Source: Anaspis maculata (lineage: Eukaryota > Arthropoda > Insecta > Coleoptera > Scraptiidae). Taken from it: a DNA stretch of 64,000 nucleotides. Both the position numbers and the translations under genes were made by a program. The notes beneath the pieces are model-generated. The model ran no database searches. It was not told where the DNA came from and saw only the letters and a program-made list of their open reading frames with translations. Below are positions 45,982 through 57,060 of the stretch, one piece after another (position 1 is the stretch's first letter; every line of letters starts with the position of its first letter). The stretch covers positions 60,881,416-60,945,415 of the forward strand of contig OX421966.1 in NCBI GenBank assembly GCA_949128115.1, given 5' to 3'.

Positions 45982-47758
45982 ATAAACTTGGCATTATACG
46001 ACGACATTATACGACTACAGTATTCGACAATATCATTCGACATATCAACCCCTTTCATTTCCTTCATTGTAAAATTAGCTAACCGGCACCTGTTAATTTT
46101 CATTGTAACGTTTTTTTAGACTCAAGAAACGTTGGGAAATCATTGTTTAAAAGTATAGGAACGTCCCTACCGAAATGCCTAATAATTCCTGAATCGGTGG
46201 CCGCTTCATTAAAATCATTCAAGTTTGTCCGCTACAAGCAAGTGAAGGTCATCTTTGTTTATGTTTATCTTATGGTTTATTAAAGTCTGTGTAAGAGGGC
46301 ACCATTATTGATTTATTGATTGACATGAAAGACAATTATGATAGGTGACAGAGCGGTGTCATTTTTTTTCTTCCTCCTCTGATTCCGTGGGAGCAACAAC
46401 GTTATCTCGTGTTCCAGGAATTTCGAACGAAACCTCGACCATCCGGGTAGTTAACCCCTACAAAATACAACGAAAACATACAGTTGTATAAACTATAACA
46501 TTCTGTCGAGGTATGTTTTTCAAATTTTCACAATTTTAAGTCACATGGTTTTTACCTTGCATCAATCTCTATAGGTTTCAAGTTCATATCAGAGAACGTT
46601 GTTTAATTATGGTTCCGATCAATCATCCGGGACTTTCAACGGTCGCCGCCCGTCCTGGCATGTCGTCGTCTCCCAGGATGATGGCTTAAGCGAATAAGTC
46701 CCGGCTCCGATCCAAACATATGATCCAAACAAATGTCACTCCACATGATGTCACCGATGTACCTCTATCTTCACCGTTCCCTTCAGGACCTCGAATTGGA
46801 CCCGTCTATTATGATGACCAGCTTGCCAGGTGTCCACCATCTCGTCACCGGCTATGAATGAATTCCACCACTTGACTCGATCCATGATGGGTATCTCTTG
46901 GAACGAGCAGCGATTTATCATCAAGGGCTAAGTCTTTTTATGGTCTCCTCTATCTTCTGTAAAAACCAATAACCTTACATTTCTATTTTGTGTCATAATT
47001 CAAATATCGAATACCTTTGGGAAATAATATGTGTGCACACAGATCCATACCCTGATAGGTTTGTGTAATTCGTAATCATATGGCATCGGCCAACAAAAAA
47101 GGTAAGGTTTGGGTAATAGACAGTGAGCCAGGATTTATTCACAATAGCCAACAGCCGCGTTTCAGTAAATGTCTTCCTCTCTTCATCATTTATGTTCGTT
47201 CTGGAGAGATTTGACCTACAAAATTAAAGTTTTTATCATCAAGTTGTGCTCGAGTCAAATCAAAGTCAAAATAATATATCAAATTGTAGCTTGTTACTCA
47301 CATTCATATAACATCCAATTTATGAATAAACTGTGTCCACAATTATGCCAAAATCATTTCGTTTTCAGTACTTTTGTAAACAATCCATTTCAGCCACTTG
47401 CCGATGTAAACATCAGCTGTTTCAAACTGTCATAATACTTGACCTTGACAACTGTCATTCACGCGTCGCACCAACGGCGGGAAATTCAAACGGCATCATC
47501 CGAAATCCTTGGTTGGAAAAGGTCGGATTGTCCACATTTAAATTTCCAACTGGCGCCTTATAAATAAATATTGTAATTTACCATCTATTGCCGTAACCCA
47601 CACCCTTGCCACTAGCTAGCCGCAGCAAACCAACCTCGTTTGAAAAACGGGAGCAGCATAACAAAATAAAATATGTTATATCATTACCTTTTGTAAATGA
47701 ACTTTGTGCTTGAAATCCAAGGGCATTGCTTTGTCTTCAGTGTTGTACTAGTCATTAA

Positions 47759-47889
47759 GTGCTTTTACCACAAAACTCACTAATCTGATCTAAGTTAGAG
47801 AGAGAAAAAGCGAGAAATCACATGCGCGAAAGTGAGATACCACTAACAACTTAGGCCAGAATACTTAGTTTAGGTTGTAAAAGGAAAGC
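47759..47889. repeat. possible small inverted-repeat element
   Basis: GTGCTTTTACC at the left and an inverted GTGCTTTCCTTTTAC at the right. Inner words CTAATCTGATCTAAGTT and ATACCACTAAC also occur near 33680-33710, suggesting a dispersed family. Confidence 0.35.
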
Positions 47890-48067
47890 ACCTATTGTTT
47901 GGTACTAAAGGTTGTTTTTTTGGGAATTGGGTCAACAATACTGTGGCACCCCCGACCATCCAATTAACCCCGGCCTATCTCCACTGATCAGCCGGCGGGC
48001 CGTGTTCCTAAATAAGACAGACCAAAGGTAAGTCGCACCGAAAAGGCACGAGGCCTTTTTGGCATGT

Positions 48068-48971
48068 AACACGCAAACAAACGCAAAGAGCGTTCAGTCG
48101 TAGGTTACCGAAAACTGGACGAAAATCTATAGATGATCGGTATCCTCTACCAAACATCTCCGAAATACTTGACAATCGGGCAGAAGTCAGTCCATCACTT
48201 GTTTTGACCTCGCTAGTGATTTCCAGCAGATTGAAACGAAACCTAGCGACGTCGAAGAGACGCTTTTAGTTTGGACCATGAACACTATTGAAATGTTCAA
48301 AAGAATGCTTTTCGGTCTGAAGAACGCGCCTTCAATTTTTTTTAGTGCATTATGAACAACATTTCAAGAGGTATCCAAAACGAAACCTATTTTGTATACC
48401 TGGATGACATCATAATTTTCTCTACTTCCCTTCAGAAACATATCTTCAGACTCGGCAAAGTATTCAAAAAGAGCCTACTTAAGAATCCATCTAGACAAAT
48501 CGGAGTTGCTCAAGAAGGAGGTCCAGTACCTAGGACATGTTAACATCCCACAAGGGATTGGGCCCAATCCAGACAAAATACCGGCCATTGAAAATTTCCC
48601 GATTCTACAACCAAAAGACAACTGAAGAGATTCTTGGGGTTGATTGGATATTATCGCAAATTTATAAAAAGCTTCGCGAAAATTACTTAACCCCTCACCT
48701 TACGATGCAAGGAGCCACGCAATCGGTGCGTTTCTATCACAAGGCCCTATAGGTTTGGACCTACTCATTCCATATGTATCAAGGACACTTAATGACCAAA
48801 TTAGTACGTTGGCGACTGAAGTTGAAGGAGTACAACTACGAAGTGGTCTACAAGGAAGAGAAGATGAACTCGGACGCAGATGCCCTCTCGCGAAAACAAA
48901 AAATCGGAGATGTGGCTACCCTCGAATTACCGAACAGAAACATCTTTTACTTGACAACAAAAGAAAACTGA
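48068..48971 (+). pseudogene. Ty3/Gypsy pol fragment, RT core to RNase H end
   Basis: Over several frames one reads SVVGYRKLDENL, DDRYPLPNISEILDN, a DLASDFQQI motif, MLFGLKNAPS, the catalytic YLDDIIIFS (near 48400), then LDKSELLKKEVQYLGHV and GLIGYYRKFIKSFA. It ends with the RNase H tail RWRLKLKEYNYEVVYKEEKM and DADALSRKQ (to about 48900). Frameshifts and stops break it, and no integrase follows. It continues the RT that breaks off at 42391. Confidence 0.8.
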
Positions 48972-49870
48972 ATATTGCGAAAAACCCTCTCACGAAAGTT
49001 TAAAAAATTCTTTCATAACTTTGAAACAAATTTGCCTGCAACAATGTCAGAAATTAAGCCCAAAATTAAGATGCGGTTTGGACTGACTAAAATGGACAAC
49101 TACTTCTCATTCCGCTGCCGTTGCTCTGAAACTAGAAAGGGCAGGCTAAAATTGTTGTGGAAATTTTTAAAAACGGTTTTATCAAAAAATTATTCACATT
49201 TTTTCGTTTTAGTGCACGAAATTATTGAAATGTGTGAAAAATGACTATACATCGATAAATAAATGCTATGCAGTCTGTGGCTGGTACTAGATAACGTGCA
49301 ATCGGCAAAACTTTCAGTTTGGAAGTTGGCTTTGGAAACAAAGAACCTCGCAGGCACTTCTGCTACTTCAGCTGTGACAGATGGCTTCGAAATCGCCGCA
49401 ATCGCAATTTGTCAGATTAATCACCAGAAATAACACATTGACAGTATCGTTTGTTTCTGCTCGAAATTTTGGGGTTTGCGTCAAATTCGAATATGGTGTG
49501 TTTAAAATCTCTAATTCGTTTAACATTAATATTCTGCGAATCTAGTTATTCATTATCCGTAGTTTGGTAAAAGAAAATGCAGAGTAACAGGGGCGCAAAC
49601 CTACTTTCCATAAGCATCAAGCAGGGCTCTTCAAACAACTATCTGTTATATCACTCAAATAACTGGATTATTTTGTTTCCTAAGCCGACTCCAAATGGGA
49701 ATTTTGCACGATCCAACGACCTCAATACCTACTTAACAATAATAATTAAAATGTCTTCAATTTCATTATATACAATACTAATTATAGTTTCTTCACGTCT
49801 TTTCGATTGAATCCTCGAATTAGTATCACAAGAAACTCAAAAAAATCGTGACGATTACTAAAATATGGCT
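48972..49870. other. region between Gypsy remnant and PIG-Q stop
   Basis: About 900 bp with no recognised gene or repeat. The part nearest 49870 should contain the PIG-Q 3' UTR (- strand), but I see no clear AATAAA on that strand. Confidence 0.4.
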
Positions 49871-50055
49871 TTACTTAGATGAAGGTTGATCGACTAGAGC
49901 TTCCATCATTACTTCCGTCCATGAAAACGGCTTCTCCGGTTTGACTATTTCTGGCGTGAACTTTCGAATACTTTGGATAAGCGGTAACGTGTTCAAGTTG
50001 GCTTCGAAATTCGCAATCCTGCCCTGGACGTGTTGACATTTCAAGTTCACGGTAC
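49871..50055 (-). CDS. PIGQ: PIG-Q exon d, C-terminus and stop
   Basis: The acceptor TTTTCTACAG ends at 50056. Completing the split Gly puts the exon in the frame [33 protein letters not shown], ending DQPSSK and TAA. LNTLPL resembles the INPLPY region of vertebrate PIG-Q. A different frame is also open here (ending RSTFI) but does not join exon c in phase. Confidence 0.75.
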
Positions 50056-52711
50056 CTGTAGAAAAGAAAATATATCAACAGTAACATGTGCACAGTCTTA
50101 TTCTGTTAACAAACCGTTTGCTATGTACGTTCAACCCTCGGTTCAACCCTGGTGTGACTTTAGTCGGCTGAAATCGGAAAAGTTTCGAAGTGGCCGTAAA
50201 ATTAATTTGTTCTAATTATCGCAATTTCTTTCAATTGCAATACTCAAAGTTTGAGCGCCCCTGTATTACCGCGAGGTGAATGGATCGATGCGCCGAACCG
50301 TCGTTTCCAACTGTTTTCAACTTGTTTGATTCAACTTGAAGTACGACCTTCAAGTGAGGGGAACCAGAGATTTGTCTAGAGTGAACATAGCTTATTTGAT
50401 TCCACGAGTGACCATGAGGGAATAATTTGAAATGTTAATATAAGATGATGTAACGACAGGTAGGTAATGAAATGTCAAGCAAGTACATCAAGTAAGTCAA
50501 TACTATCCGGGAGGATGGGGCCCATGCCCGAAATCTGAATGTTGATGGAAGTCGAAACAATTATAAGAGTTGAAGCTCCATAATGATTCTTCAACTGGTG
50601 TCAGAAACTTGAGGGTTTTGAGCTTTCACTGATACCAGCCGATGTCACAGGCACTAATCCTGACCGAGATCTCGACTGCCTGGTGCGACAGTTAGCGAAA
50701 GAAGAAAAATGTTGGGAATCAGCTTACTAGAATCTCACTAGGGTTGAACGTAGATAGCAAGCTTGCTAATTGTTAGCTAACAATTTACGATTGATCAGTT
50801 GCACAAATCAATTCTGCGTCAATATAATACGACTTACGAAAATAGAGGGGAGCGAGGTCCCACCCTTTGACCCTCCCATATTTTCAAAAACTGACGTCAC
50901 TATTTTTTCAACTATTTCTCGTTGTCTTGAGTGGATTTTATATGTTGTTCTGGACTCGGAATGCGATACTTTTGAGAACGTGGTTATTCGCCGATCAATA
51001 AGGATAAAAGCTAAAGAATCTTACCAGCTAAACTCGAAGATTTGCACGCCCACAACACCATCACGTAAATCGGAAGGCAATTCAACCAATGCCTTATCCT
51101 GTACAAAATCTGATCCACCAGCACCACAGCTAGTCTGAACTGAAAACGAAACAAACTTATTTTCGAAAAAATCAACATTTTACAAAAATACTTACAGCCG
51201 TGAAAACGGTGTAATAAACGGCGGTCGTTGGCAGAAGGAAAAGCAACACCGTGAAGCCTAAAGTGCCGACAAACAACTGATGCTGCGAATACTGGAACGA
51301 ATCGACCCTTTGCCTCAACGGGTTGTACTTCCGGCCGATGAACAGCCTCCACAGCGACAACAGTCCTCTCAGCTGCAAATGCATCAACCTGTCAAGAAAA
51401 CAGGTTGTAACTGTAGCATAGCGGAGCAAACTCACTATAGGACGTCCACTTTATTAAAAAGACATTCAATCATCCACATCTGACCTAACATGCTCCCCAG
51501 TGTCGTATTCCATACAATCAATTTCACGGCTTTTTTCATTAGAGCAAGCTATGGAAAAAATGTGCTGTGTTGGCACGAATGATACGATGCTGACTAGATT
51601 TTAACGCTTTTGGTAGATGTGCTCTGTATAATGTGACAGCTGTCACTACTATCTTGACGCGATGCACCCGCAAGTAGAAATGTCCGAGGCTGCGCAGCGA
51701 AAGTAGGAAAACGTGAGCTCCCCTGCAGTGGAAAGTGCTGTGGTCGGCAACGGACATCGCCTTCTCTACCATGGTTGGTGGCTTCTCACCGACGCTGCCA
51801 GGTGAGCAGCGGTCACTGAAGAAAATAAACTCGGCAGTACTAAAGAGAATGGAATGTTAATCACTGAGTAGTGAGTACTTTCCACTCTGGCTTATACCTT
51901 ATATCATTCCAACACAGTGCACTCCCTCACGAGCGTCTCGTGCAATCCAACTCCATAAACTGTTTACCTTGAAAAGTATCATCAACCTCACAGGGGCCAT
52001 TGGACAGTTGGCGTTTAATTGCATTTCACATAGTACTGGCGCGCTTGGCTATCATTTTCTTCCGTTCAAGGCGTCAAAATCTAGTTAGCATCGTACCATT
52101 CGTGCCAACACAACACATTTTTTCCACAGCTTGCTCCAATGAAGAATGCCGTGAAAATAATTACACTGTCTAGTTCAGTTCTAGTTGGCGTACCTGACGG
52201 CGTAGACGTGAACGCAAAAGATGTGAAACGTGGCTATGGCGATCACGTCGGACAACATCGCGATCTGGAAGGAGAACCCGAGCGCCCCCGGCAGGACGAA
52301 GCACAGGAAAAATCCTGCGATGATCGGCTGGATGGCGTGCAGGAAGATGCGCCACAGGATGACGTGGTAGAAAAAGAACGTGGCCAGGTACTTGTTGTAG
52401 GCGTAGTTCAGCTTCAGGCCGATCGGCGCTCCCATCAGGTAGGTCAGGAGGCTTCGCAGGTTGTGGAGGGTGATCTCTCGGAACTCGACGATCGACTCCA
52501 CGATCGACGATTCGTACTGAAGGAAGTAGCTGAGCAGGACGATGCCGATCGCGACGTCGAGCAGTTTGGAAACGAGCACGTTTCCGACTTTCGGCGTCAG
52601 CTTACGCTTCTCCGTCACTTCGTCCAGCATCCAGCTCAGCGTGACCAGGCCGTCGTGAAAGTGGGAGATGGTGGCCGACACTCTGGTGAACTTTCGGACC
52701 TTGTTGTGGGC
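49871..52711 (-). CDS. PIGQ: PIG-Q (GPI1), C-terminal 336 residues in four exons
   Basis: Subunit of the GPI-N-acetylglucosaminyltransferase complex, which starts GPI-anchor synthesis at the cytoplasmic face of the ER by moving GlcNAc from UDP-GlcNAc to phosphatidylinositol (family knowledge). Exons 52711-52194, 51388-51196, 51139-51025 and 50055-49871 have GT/AG borders and join in phase: 518+193+115+185 = 1011 nt including the stop TAA (49871-49873). Family blocks include [80 protein letters not shown], and LNCLPIYV with SSLAG. Several hydrophobic stretches fit a multi-pass membrane protein. The acceptor at 52712 (phase 0) shows that upstream exons exist; human PIG-Q is roughly twice as long, and I recognise none of the missing part before 64000. 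Convergent with gus. Confidence 0.9.
50335..50550. repeat. dispersed repeat, copy 1
   Basis: Shares an ordered series of words with 54165-54350 on the same strand: GAGACATGTCT-like, GAACATAGCTTATTTGATT-like, TGCCATGA-like, AACGACAGGTAGGTAAT-like and GAGGAcaGGGCCCATG-like blocks. Lies in the PIG-Q intron between exons c and d. Confidence 0.55.
51025..51139 (-). CDS. PIGQ: PIG-Q exon c
   Basis: The acceptor GTTTTCAG ends at 51140. A second AG four bases further in would break the frame, so the first was chosen. It encodes [38 protein letters not shown] and one base of Gly, with donor GTAAG. Confidence 0.85.
51196..51388 (-). CDS. PIGQ: PIG-Q exon b
   Basis: The acceptor TTTTCTTGACAG precedes it and the donor GTAAGT follows 51196 (phase 0). 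It encodes [34 protein letters not shown] and [16 protein letters not shown], the best conserved part of the Gpi1 domain. Confidence 0.92.
51525..52153. mobile_element. 629-bp MITE in a PIG-Q intron, CACGGC ends
   Basis: The left end CACGGCTTTTTTCATTAGAG and the inverted right end CACGGCATTCTTCATTGGAG are followed by about 80 bp of matching inverted arm (AGCAAGCT, TGTGTTGGCACGAATG, ACGATGCTGACTAGA). No frame of its own. It ends 40 bp from the exon a donor. Half-copies lie at 20420-20490 and 32533-32605. Confidence 0.8.
52194..52711 (-). CDS. PIGQ: PIG-Q exon a (first visible)
   Basis: The acceptor TCTTTTCAG borders 52711 and the donor GTACGCC follows 52194. It begins [20 protein letters not shown], contains hydrophobic segments [16 protein letters not shown] and [19 protein letters not shown], and ends ...FCVHVYAV plus two bases of Arg. 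It is GC-richer than the surrounding DNA. Confidence 0.9.
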
Positions 52712-53193
52712 CTGAAAAGAGTTGTAATGAATTTATTCCATATTAGCTATGTATACTCATGTTTGTGTTAAAGGGTATTACCAGAGACATCTTATGTATT
52801 AGCGCGAGATGAATTAATGAATGAATAACTAATTTAGTATTGATCACACAAGTATTGATCAGGCGCCTGGCTGGAACGCATGAGTCATGGGTTCCAAGTT
52901 TGACCTTTTTGAATTTCCGCGTAATGCAAAACTCAATACTTCCCCTCGAATTTCCATGTGCAAAGAAGTTTATATGAGACCGCGAAAGCTTTTTCTCGTG
53001 GTAGTACACTAGAAGTGCTTTTGTCGAAAACCATTATGGATTAACTAAGTAAGTAAGTACCACCACACATTGGGCCTTTAAACATTATTGGCGATGAATT
53101 GACTCGATAAACAACTTTGTGTTTTAGTTTTGTTGCATTCAATTGTTGTTGAAATTATGCGATTACTTTAGATACAGTTAGAAGTTTGCCTTA

Positions 53194-54020
53194 GGCAGCA
53201 GTCACACTGAGCCACCCACCACCACCCACTACCATCAACCAAAAATCAAGCGCACGCAATGTAATGATGGTGGTCACACTGCAGCCACCTCTTACCACCG
53301 CCCAGTGACCACCGGTGGCCATGTGTTTGAAATTTCCAAAGTGGTGGCCAGTGGTCGGTGGTTAACAATACGCATCTTGATGCGCATGCAGAACAAACAT
53401 TTTGTGTATACATGCAACATACAATGTGTATGTCGATCCCGAAGAGAACAAAGGTTTCACTTTTGTCACAAACAAGTTGTAACATTTATTTTTCATACAT
53501 TAATAAGTAATAACTGTAAAATTGTTCTTCATCATCAACAAGCTGCGGCACTAATTGATGAAATTCTCCTAGTTGTTCTCTATCGAGAAACATTTGACGC
53601 ACCCTCATGTTCCGGCGTTTTTTACGGATTTTTTTCGAGATGTAGTATAAAGCTACAGCTTCGTCGGTATCTGAGTCATCGGACGAAATCATTGCAATCA
53701 CAGAGAGCTTGTCAATCTTGTCATGAGCTGGGCCGCTATTCTTGAATCGTGTGAGAAAAGTCCCTGGGAGTAAAATACATTCCGCAGTACACTGATGTAG
53801 CGAATGTTGCCTAAAATCGTGGTTTTTAGGCAACTTTCGCTACAGAATTGTAGTACGGATTATATAAAACAGGATTATGTCAAATTCAGGAGGGGGACAC
53901 GGTGGTTGACGGTGGACGATGGACGGTGGCTCAGTGAGACCATGGTCGATTATTTTGCTTGGTGGTAGTGGGTGGTGGTGGGTGGTAGTGGGTGGTGATG
54001 GCTCCAGTGTGACTGCTGCC
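53194..54020 (-). mobile_element. 827-bp PIF/Harbinger-type non-autonomous element
   Basis: The ends GGCAGCAGTCACACTG and its inverted copy are followed by CACCACCCACTACC-rich sub-terminal repeats in both orientations. TTA is duplicated directly outside both ends (53191-53193 and 54021-54023), the target preference of PIF/Harbinger elements. The - strand carries a leftover transposase N-terminus, but no nuclease domain. Confidence 0.88.
53486..53833 (-). pseudogene. Harbinger transposase N-terminal relic
   Basis: A frame of about 115 codons contains MISSDDSDTDEAVALYYISK, then KKRRNMRVRQMFLDREQLGE and FHQLVPQLVDDEEQFYSYYL. The acidic start followed by (R/K)RR..V...F..RE..GEFH.L...L..D...F..Y is the typical N-terminal segment of Harbinger nucleases. 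The frame stops after YEK, before any DDE nuclease motif, so the element has lost its catalytic part. Confidence 0.7.
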
Positions 54021-54164
54021 TTAATGATATAAACAATTGAACAATTGATTTGTTGTTGAAATTATGCGACTATTCCTTGTGAGTATCTGTCAACTAATAG
54101 GAACAATTGGTTTTTGTTTCATAATCAAAGAATCGACTAGTTTGTTCTTTACTTTACTTCGAGT

Positions 54165-54350
54165 GTAGGTTTTAAGTGAAGGGAGCCAGAGACATGTCTC
54201 GAGTAAACATGGATGATTTGACTCAACGAGTTGCCATGAAAAAATAATTTAAGGTGTCCCCATAAGATTATGCAATGACAGGTAAATAATTCTATGTCAA
54301 GTAAGTGAGTCAATACTGTTCGAGAGGACAGGGCCCATGAACAAGTCCTG
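54165..54350. repeat. dispersed repeat, copy 2
   Basis: Diverged copy of the sequence at 50335-50550 (AGTGAAGGGAGCCAGAGACA, AATGACAGGTAAATAATT and AGGACAGGGCCCATGA blocks). Confidence 0.55.
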
Positions 54351-54800
54351 TATGCTGTTAAAAATCAGAACAAAGCTGTGAGCTGAAGCCCAGTGTGATG
54401 GAACGCATTTTCAGCGACTTTTTACAAACTTACTAATACGCATTCTAATACTTCGACGCGAAAAAACATTTCTAAATTAGGAATTGACTGAATGAAAACG
54501 CGACTGGATTTAGGTCAAAGCGGGGACTTGATTTTGTGTGTTCATGTTGACCAGACGTTCGAAGACTACGAATGTCGTGATTTACTACAAGTGGGTCGTT
54601 TTTACATCATTTCCTAAAATCATACTCTAAATCGCTTTTGGTGTGACTGCCTTAGTTTTTGAGTGATTCAATTTTCGTTTTCCAAAATCGCATCTCTCTG
54701 TTTCGGGCGTCAATTGTTCTTTGTTTCCGGGAAATTAATCAGAACAAAGAAGAGGAAAAGGGGTTTTCGCGGTTTTTACAGCCCAGATTGGGGCGAGGAA
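54350..54800. other. stretch with no recognised feature
   Basis: I see no gene, repeat end or conserved motif. If the PIG-Q gene continues to the right, this is intron. Confidence 0.4.
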
Positions 54801-54804
54801 CATA

Positions 54805-55957
54805 GAACATATCTTTATTATACATCAGGCAATAACATTCCTATAGTACATCGTCGTATGAAAATAAATAAATAAATATAAAATCTGGTATAAATATAGG
54901 TACAGTATGGATGACATGTTACAACACATTAAAAATTCATAAACTCTTCCTCAGTATAAAAAGCCTGACTGCACAAAAAGTTGAAAACTCTTTTCTTGAA
55001 AATGTGAGTGATGGGGTGATATTCGACAACTGTTACAATCTTATTGAAGTATTTGATTCCCTTGTATATTGGAGATGTTTGTGATACAGAAAGTCTCGAG
55101 AAGGGAATGTGTATACTATCAGCAGTTCTTGTGGCATGCTGATGTAAGTCTTTGTTCTTTGGATATTTTCCTTCATCAGTTTTTATCTGCAGTATTAGGA
55201 GGTAGATATATAGTGACTGCAATGTCAGAATTCGTAATTCAATAAAGAAGGGCCTGCAGTGTTGTCGGGCGTCCGCCCCCTTCATTATCCTGACGATTTT
55301 TTTTTGCGCGATAAAGACTTTTTGACTGTGGTGGGCGCTCCCCCAGAAGATCAGTCCATAGGACACAGCAGATTGCACCAGAGAAAAATAAAGAATCCTC
55401 AAAACGCCATCGGAAATTGTGTTTTTTAAAGTTTTCATTAGAAAAGTGGTAGAGCTCAACTTTTTTAAAACCCCGGTGATATGTGGCTCCCACGTTAGCT
55501 TATTGTCAAGCTGTACTCCAAGCAGACTCACGCTCTCCACCTCCTGTATCGACTGACCTCCGCTCCTGATTAGGATGCTGGAATCATAAGTACCGTTTTT
55601 GGGAAGAAAGCGAATACTGCGGGTCTTTTTGACGTTAGGCATCAATCCATTTGCAGTAACCCAGTCCGTAATGGAACTAGTCAGATCGGTTCCTCTGAGC
55701 CTGAGGTTTCCAGCCTCAGGCTCAGCGAACATCATGGTTATGTCATCGGCATACACGACCATCCTGCCGGAGTCCATCGCTTCCCCCATGATGTCATTCA
55801 TGAAAATGATAAAAAGCAGCGGCGACAAAATCGAGCCCTGAGGAACCCCGGCAGGAAGGCGCTCTTCACCGGATTTCGAGGTGCCGACCACCACCCTCTG
55901 TGTCCTTTCATGCAAGTAGCTCTTTATCCACTGCAAGGCGGATCCACGAACACCTAT
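54805..55957 (-). mobile_element. non-LTR retrotransposon, 3' part (RT fingers/palm to C-terminus and 3' UTR)
   Basis: Reverse-transcriptase frame on the - strand from the insertion point at 55957 down to a stop at 54929. It carries LPAGVPQGSILSPLLFIIFM, the catalytic VVYADDITMMF, GVQLDNKLTWEPHI and a C-terminal domain ending EEEFMNF. The layout is that of Jockey/CR1/I-type LINE polymerases. A short AT-rich 3' region with (ATTT)n and AATAAA-like words follows to about 54805, without an obvious poly(A) tail. The 5' part lies beyond the LTR element, at 62839-63806. Confidence 0.82.
55953..55957. repeat. target-site duplication CCTAT, left copy
   Basis: CCTAT directly precedes the 5' LTR and recurs at 62839-62843 directly after the 3' LTR. 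Confidence 0.9.
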
Positions 55958-56500
55958 TGTTCGGTGCCAAGTCAGTGCGGTATTAGTTTAGTTATACTTA
56001 TAGTTCATCCATTATAATAATTGATAAGTGGTAATTGTAAATTCGTGTCGCGTTAATTATAGTATATTAGTTACACTTGTGAATTGTCTGCTTCCACCTA
56101 AAACTAAGTAGCATGGCTTCAACAAGTGGGGGTTAGGTACCTACCTAACACATGTGTGCAACCCTAACCCACCCCCAAAGGAGCGGACCAGACTTCTTGG
56201 CCCGCATAGAAAAGAATAGAATCAATCGTTATACAGTCGTCGTCGTAGAAAGTCGTTTCGAATAGACGTGTGTGCCACAATGACTTGATGTGTCCACGCG
56301 CTAATTATTATGAATTGTGCAACCCCTTTCGCATCCACCAGATGATCTACATAGGTAAGTCATGTCTTCTGTAGATTTTAGTGTGGAAGTTGTTTTGTTT
56401 TGTTCGTTATTTGAGTCGTTTAGTAAAATCGGTCCTTCCAAGGTTTAATCATTCAGATTAACCAGATGGACAAAGGCAGCATCGTAATTACTGCCGAACA
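55958..56500 (+). repeat. 5' LTR (543 bp)
   Basis: Begins TGTTCGGTGCC and ends TGCCGAACA, so the LTR itself has short inverted tips (TGTTCGG/CCGAACA). Repeated at 62296-62838. Promoter and poly(A) elements within were not resolved. Confidence 0.95.
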
Positions 56501-56502
56501 AT

Positions 56503-56520
56503 TGGTCCTTCGAGCCGGAT
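56503..56520 (+). other. primer-binding site, tRNA-Tyr type
   Basis: TGGTCCTTCGAGCCGGAT starts two bases after the 5' LTR. Its reverse complement, ATCCGGCTCGAAGGACCA, is the 3' end of eukaryotic tRNA-Tyr with CCA added. Confidence 0.8.
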
Positions 56521-57060
56521 ATCGTAGTTTGACTTGCAATTGAATCGTATTCGTACAATTACCACTTTGATAGGTAGTTTTATTTGTGTAATTAGCGAGA
56601 TATTCGATCTCGTTTAATAACACATTCGTATCGTATCGTATCGTATCGTATCGCATATTAATTTGTCGTATCGCTGTTTAATTAACAACATTCGGTTCTT
56701 AATTATACAACGTGATTAGTATCACCAAAAGTGTCGATAGTATCTCACTTATTATTCGTTTACTCGTGGATTCACTGAAGCCACTTGGCCTTTGCTGACG
56801 CAAAAAAGGGACAACCGGTCATTCATTCCATTGTCGTTAGAAAACACATGTTTGGAACTTTACAATCCCAACTATATAATATCCGTGAAATCGTTTTGGA
56901 ACATCGACTTCGGGTTACAGATTTATGACTGTGCCCTGACTCGAGAGGCGTTGTTAGTTCCTAGTTTTCAATAAAGACCGGATATTATCGCTCATCGGAT
57001 ATACAAGTTAGGTAAACGAGTACCTACTGACCTCTACCCGACTTTAAATAATAGAAAAAT
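56521..57060 (+). other. BEL/Pao leader
   Basis: A 540-bp leader between primer site and gag start, including a (TCGTA)n run at 56625-56655. No gene. Confidence 0.6.

Larger units (their letters stand above)
42392..48061. mobile_element. 5.7-kb insertion splitting the Gypsy pol
   Basis: Gypsy RT sequence ends at 42391 and resumes at 48068. GCATGT lies at both borders (42386-42391 and 48062-48067) and could be a target duplication, though 6 bp may be chance. The inserted DNA has no terminal repeats I could match. It holds the inverted-repeat elements at 43455-45981. The stretches 42400-43450 and 46000-47750 have no recognised gene. Confidence 0.45.

Noticed and set aside
51134..51134. Alternative acceptor AG for PIG-Q exon c
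   Set aside because: It would leave the PIG-Q frame; the acceptor ending at 51140 restores family residues.
53305..53745. 146-codon + strand frame
   Set aside because: Antisense shadow of the Harbinger transposase relic.
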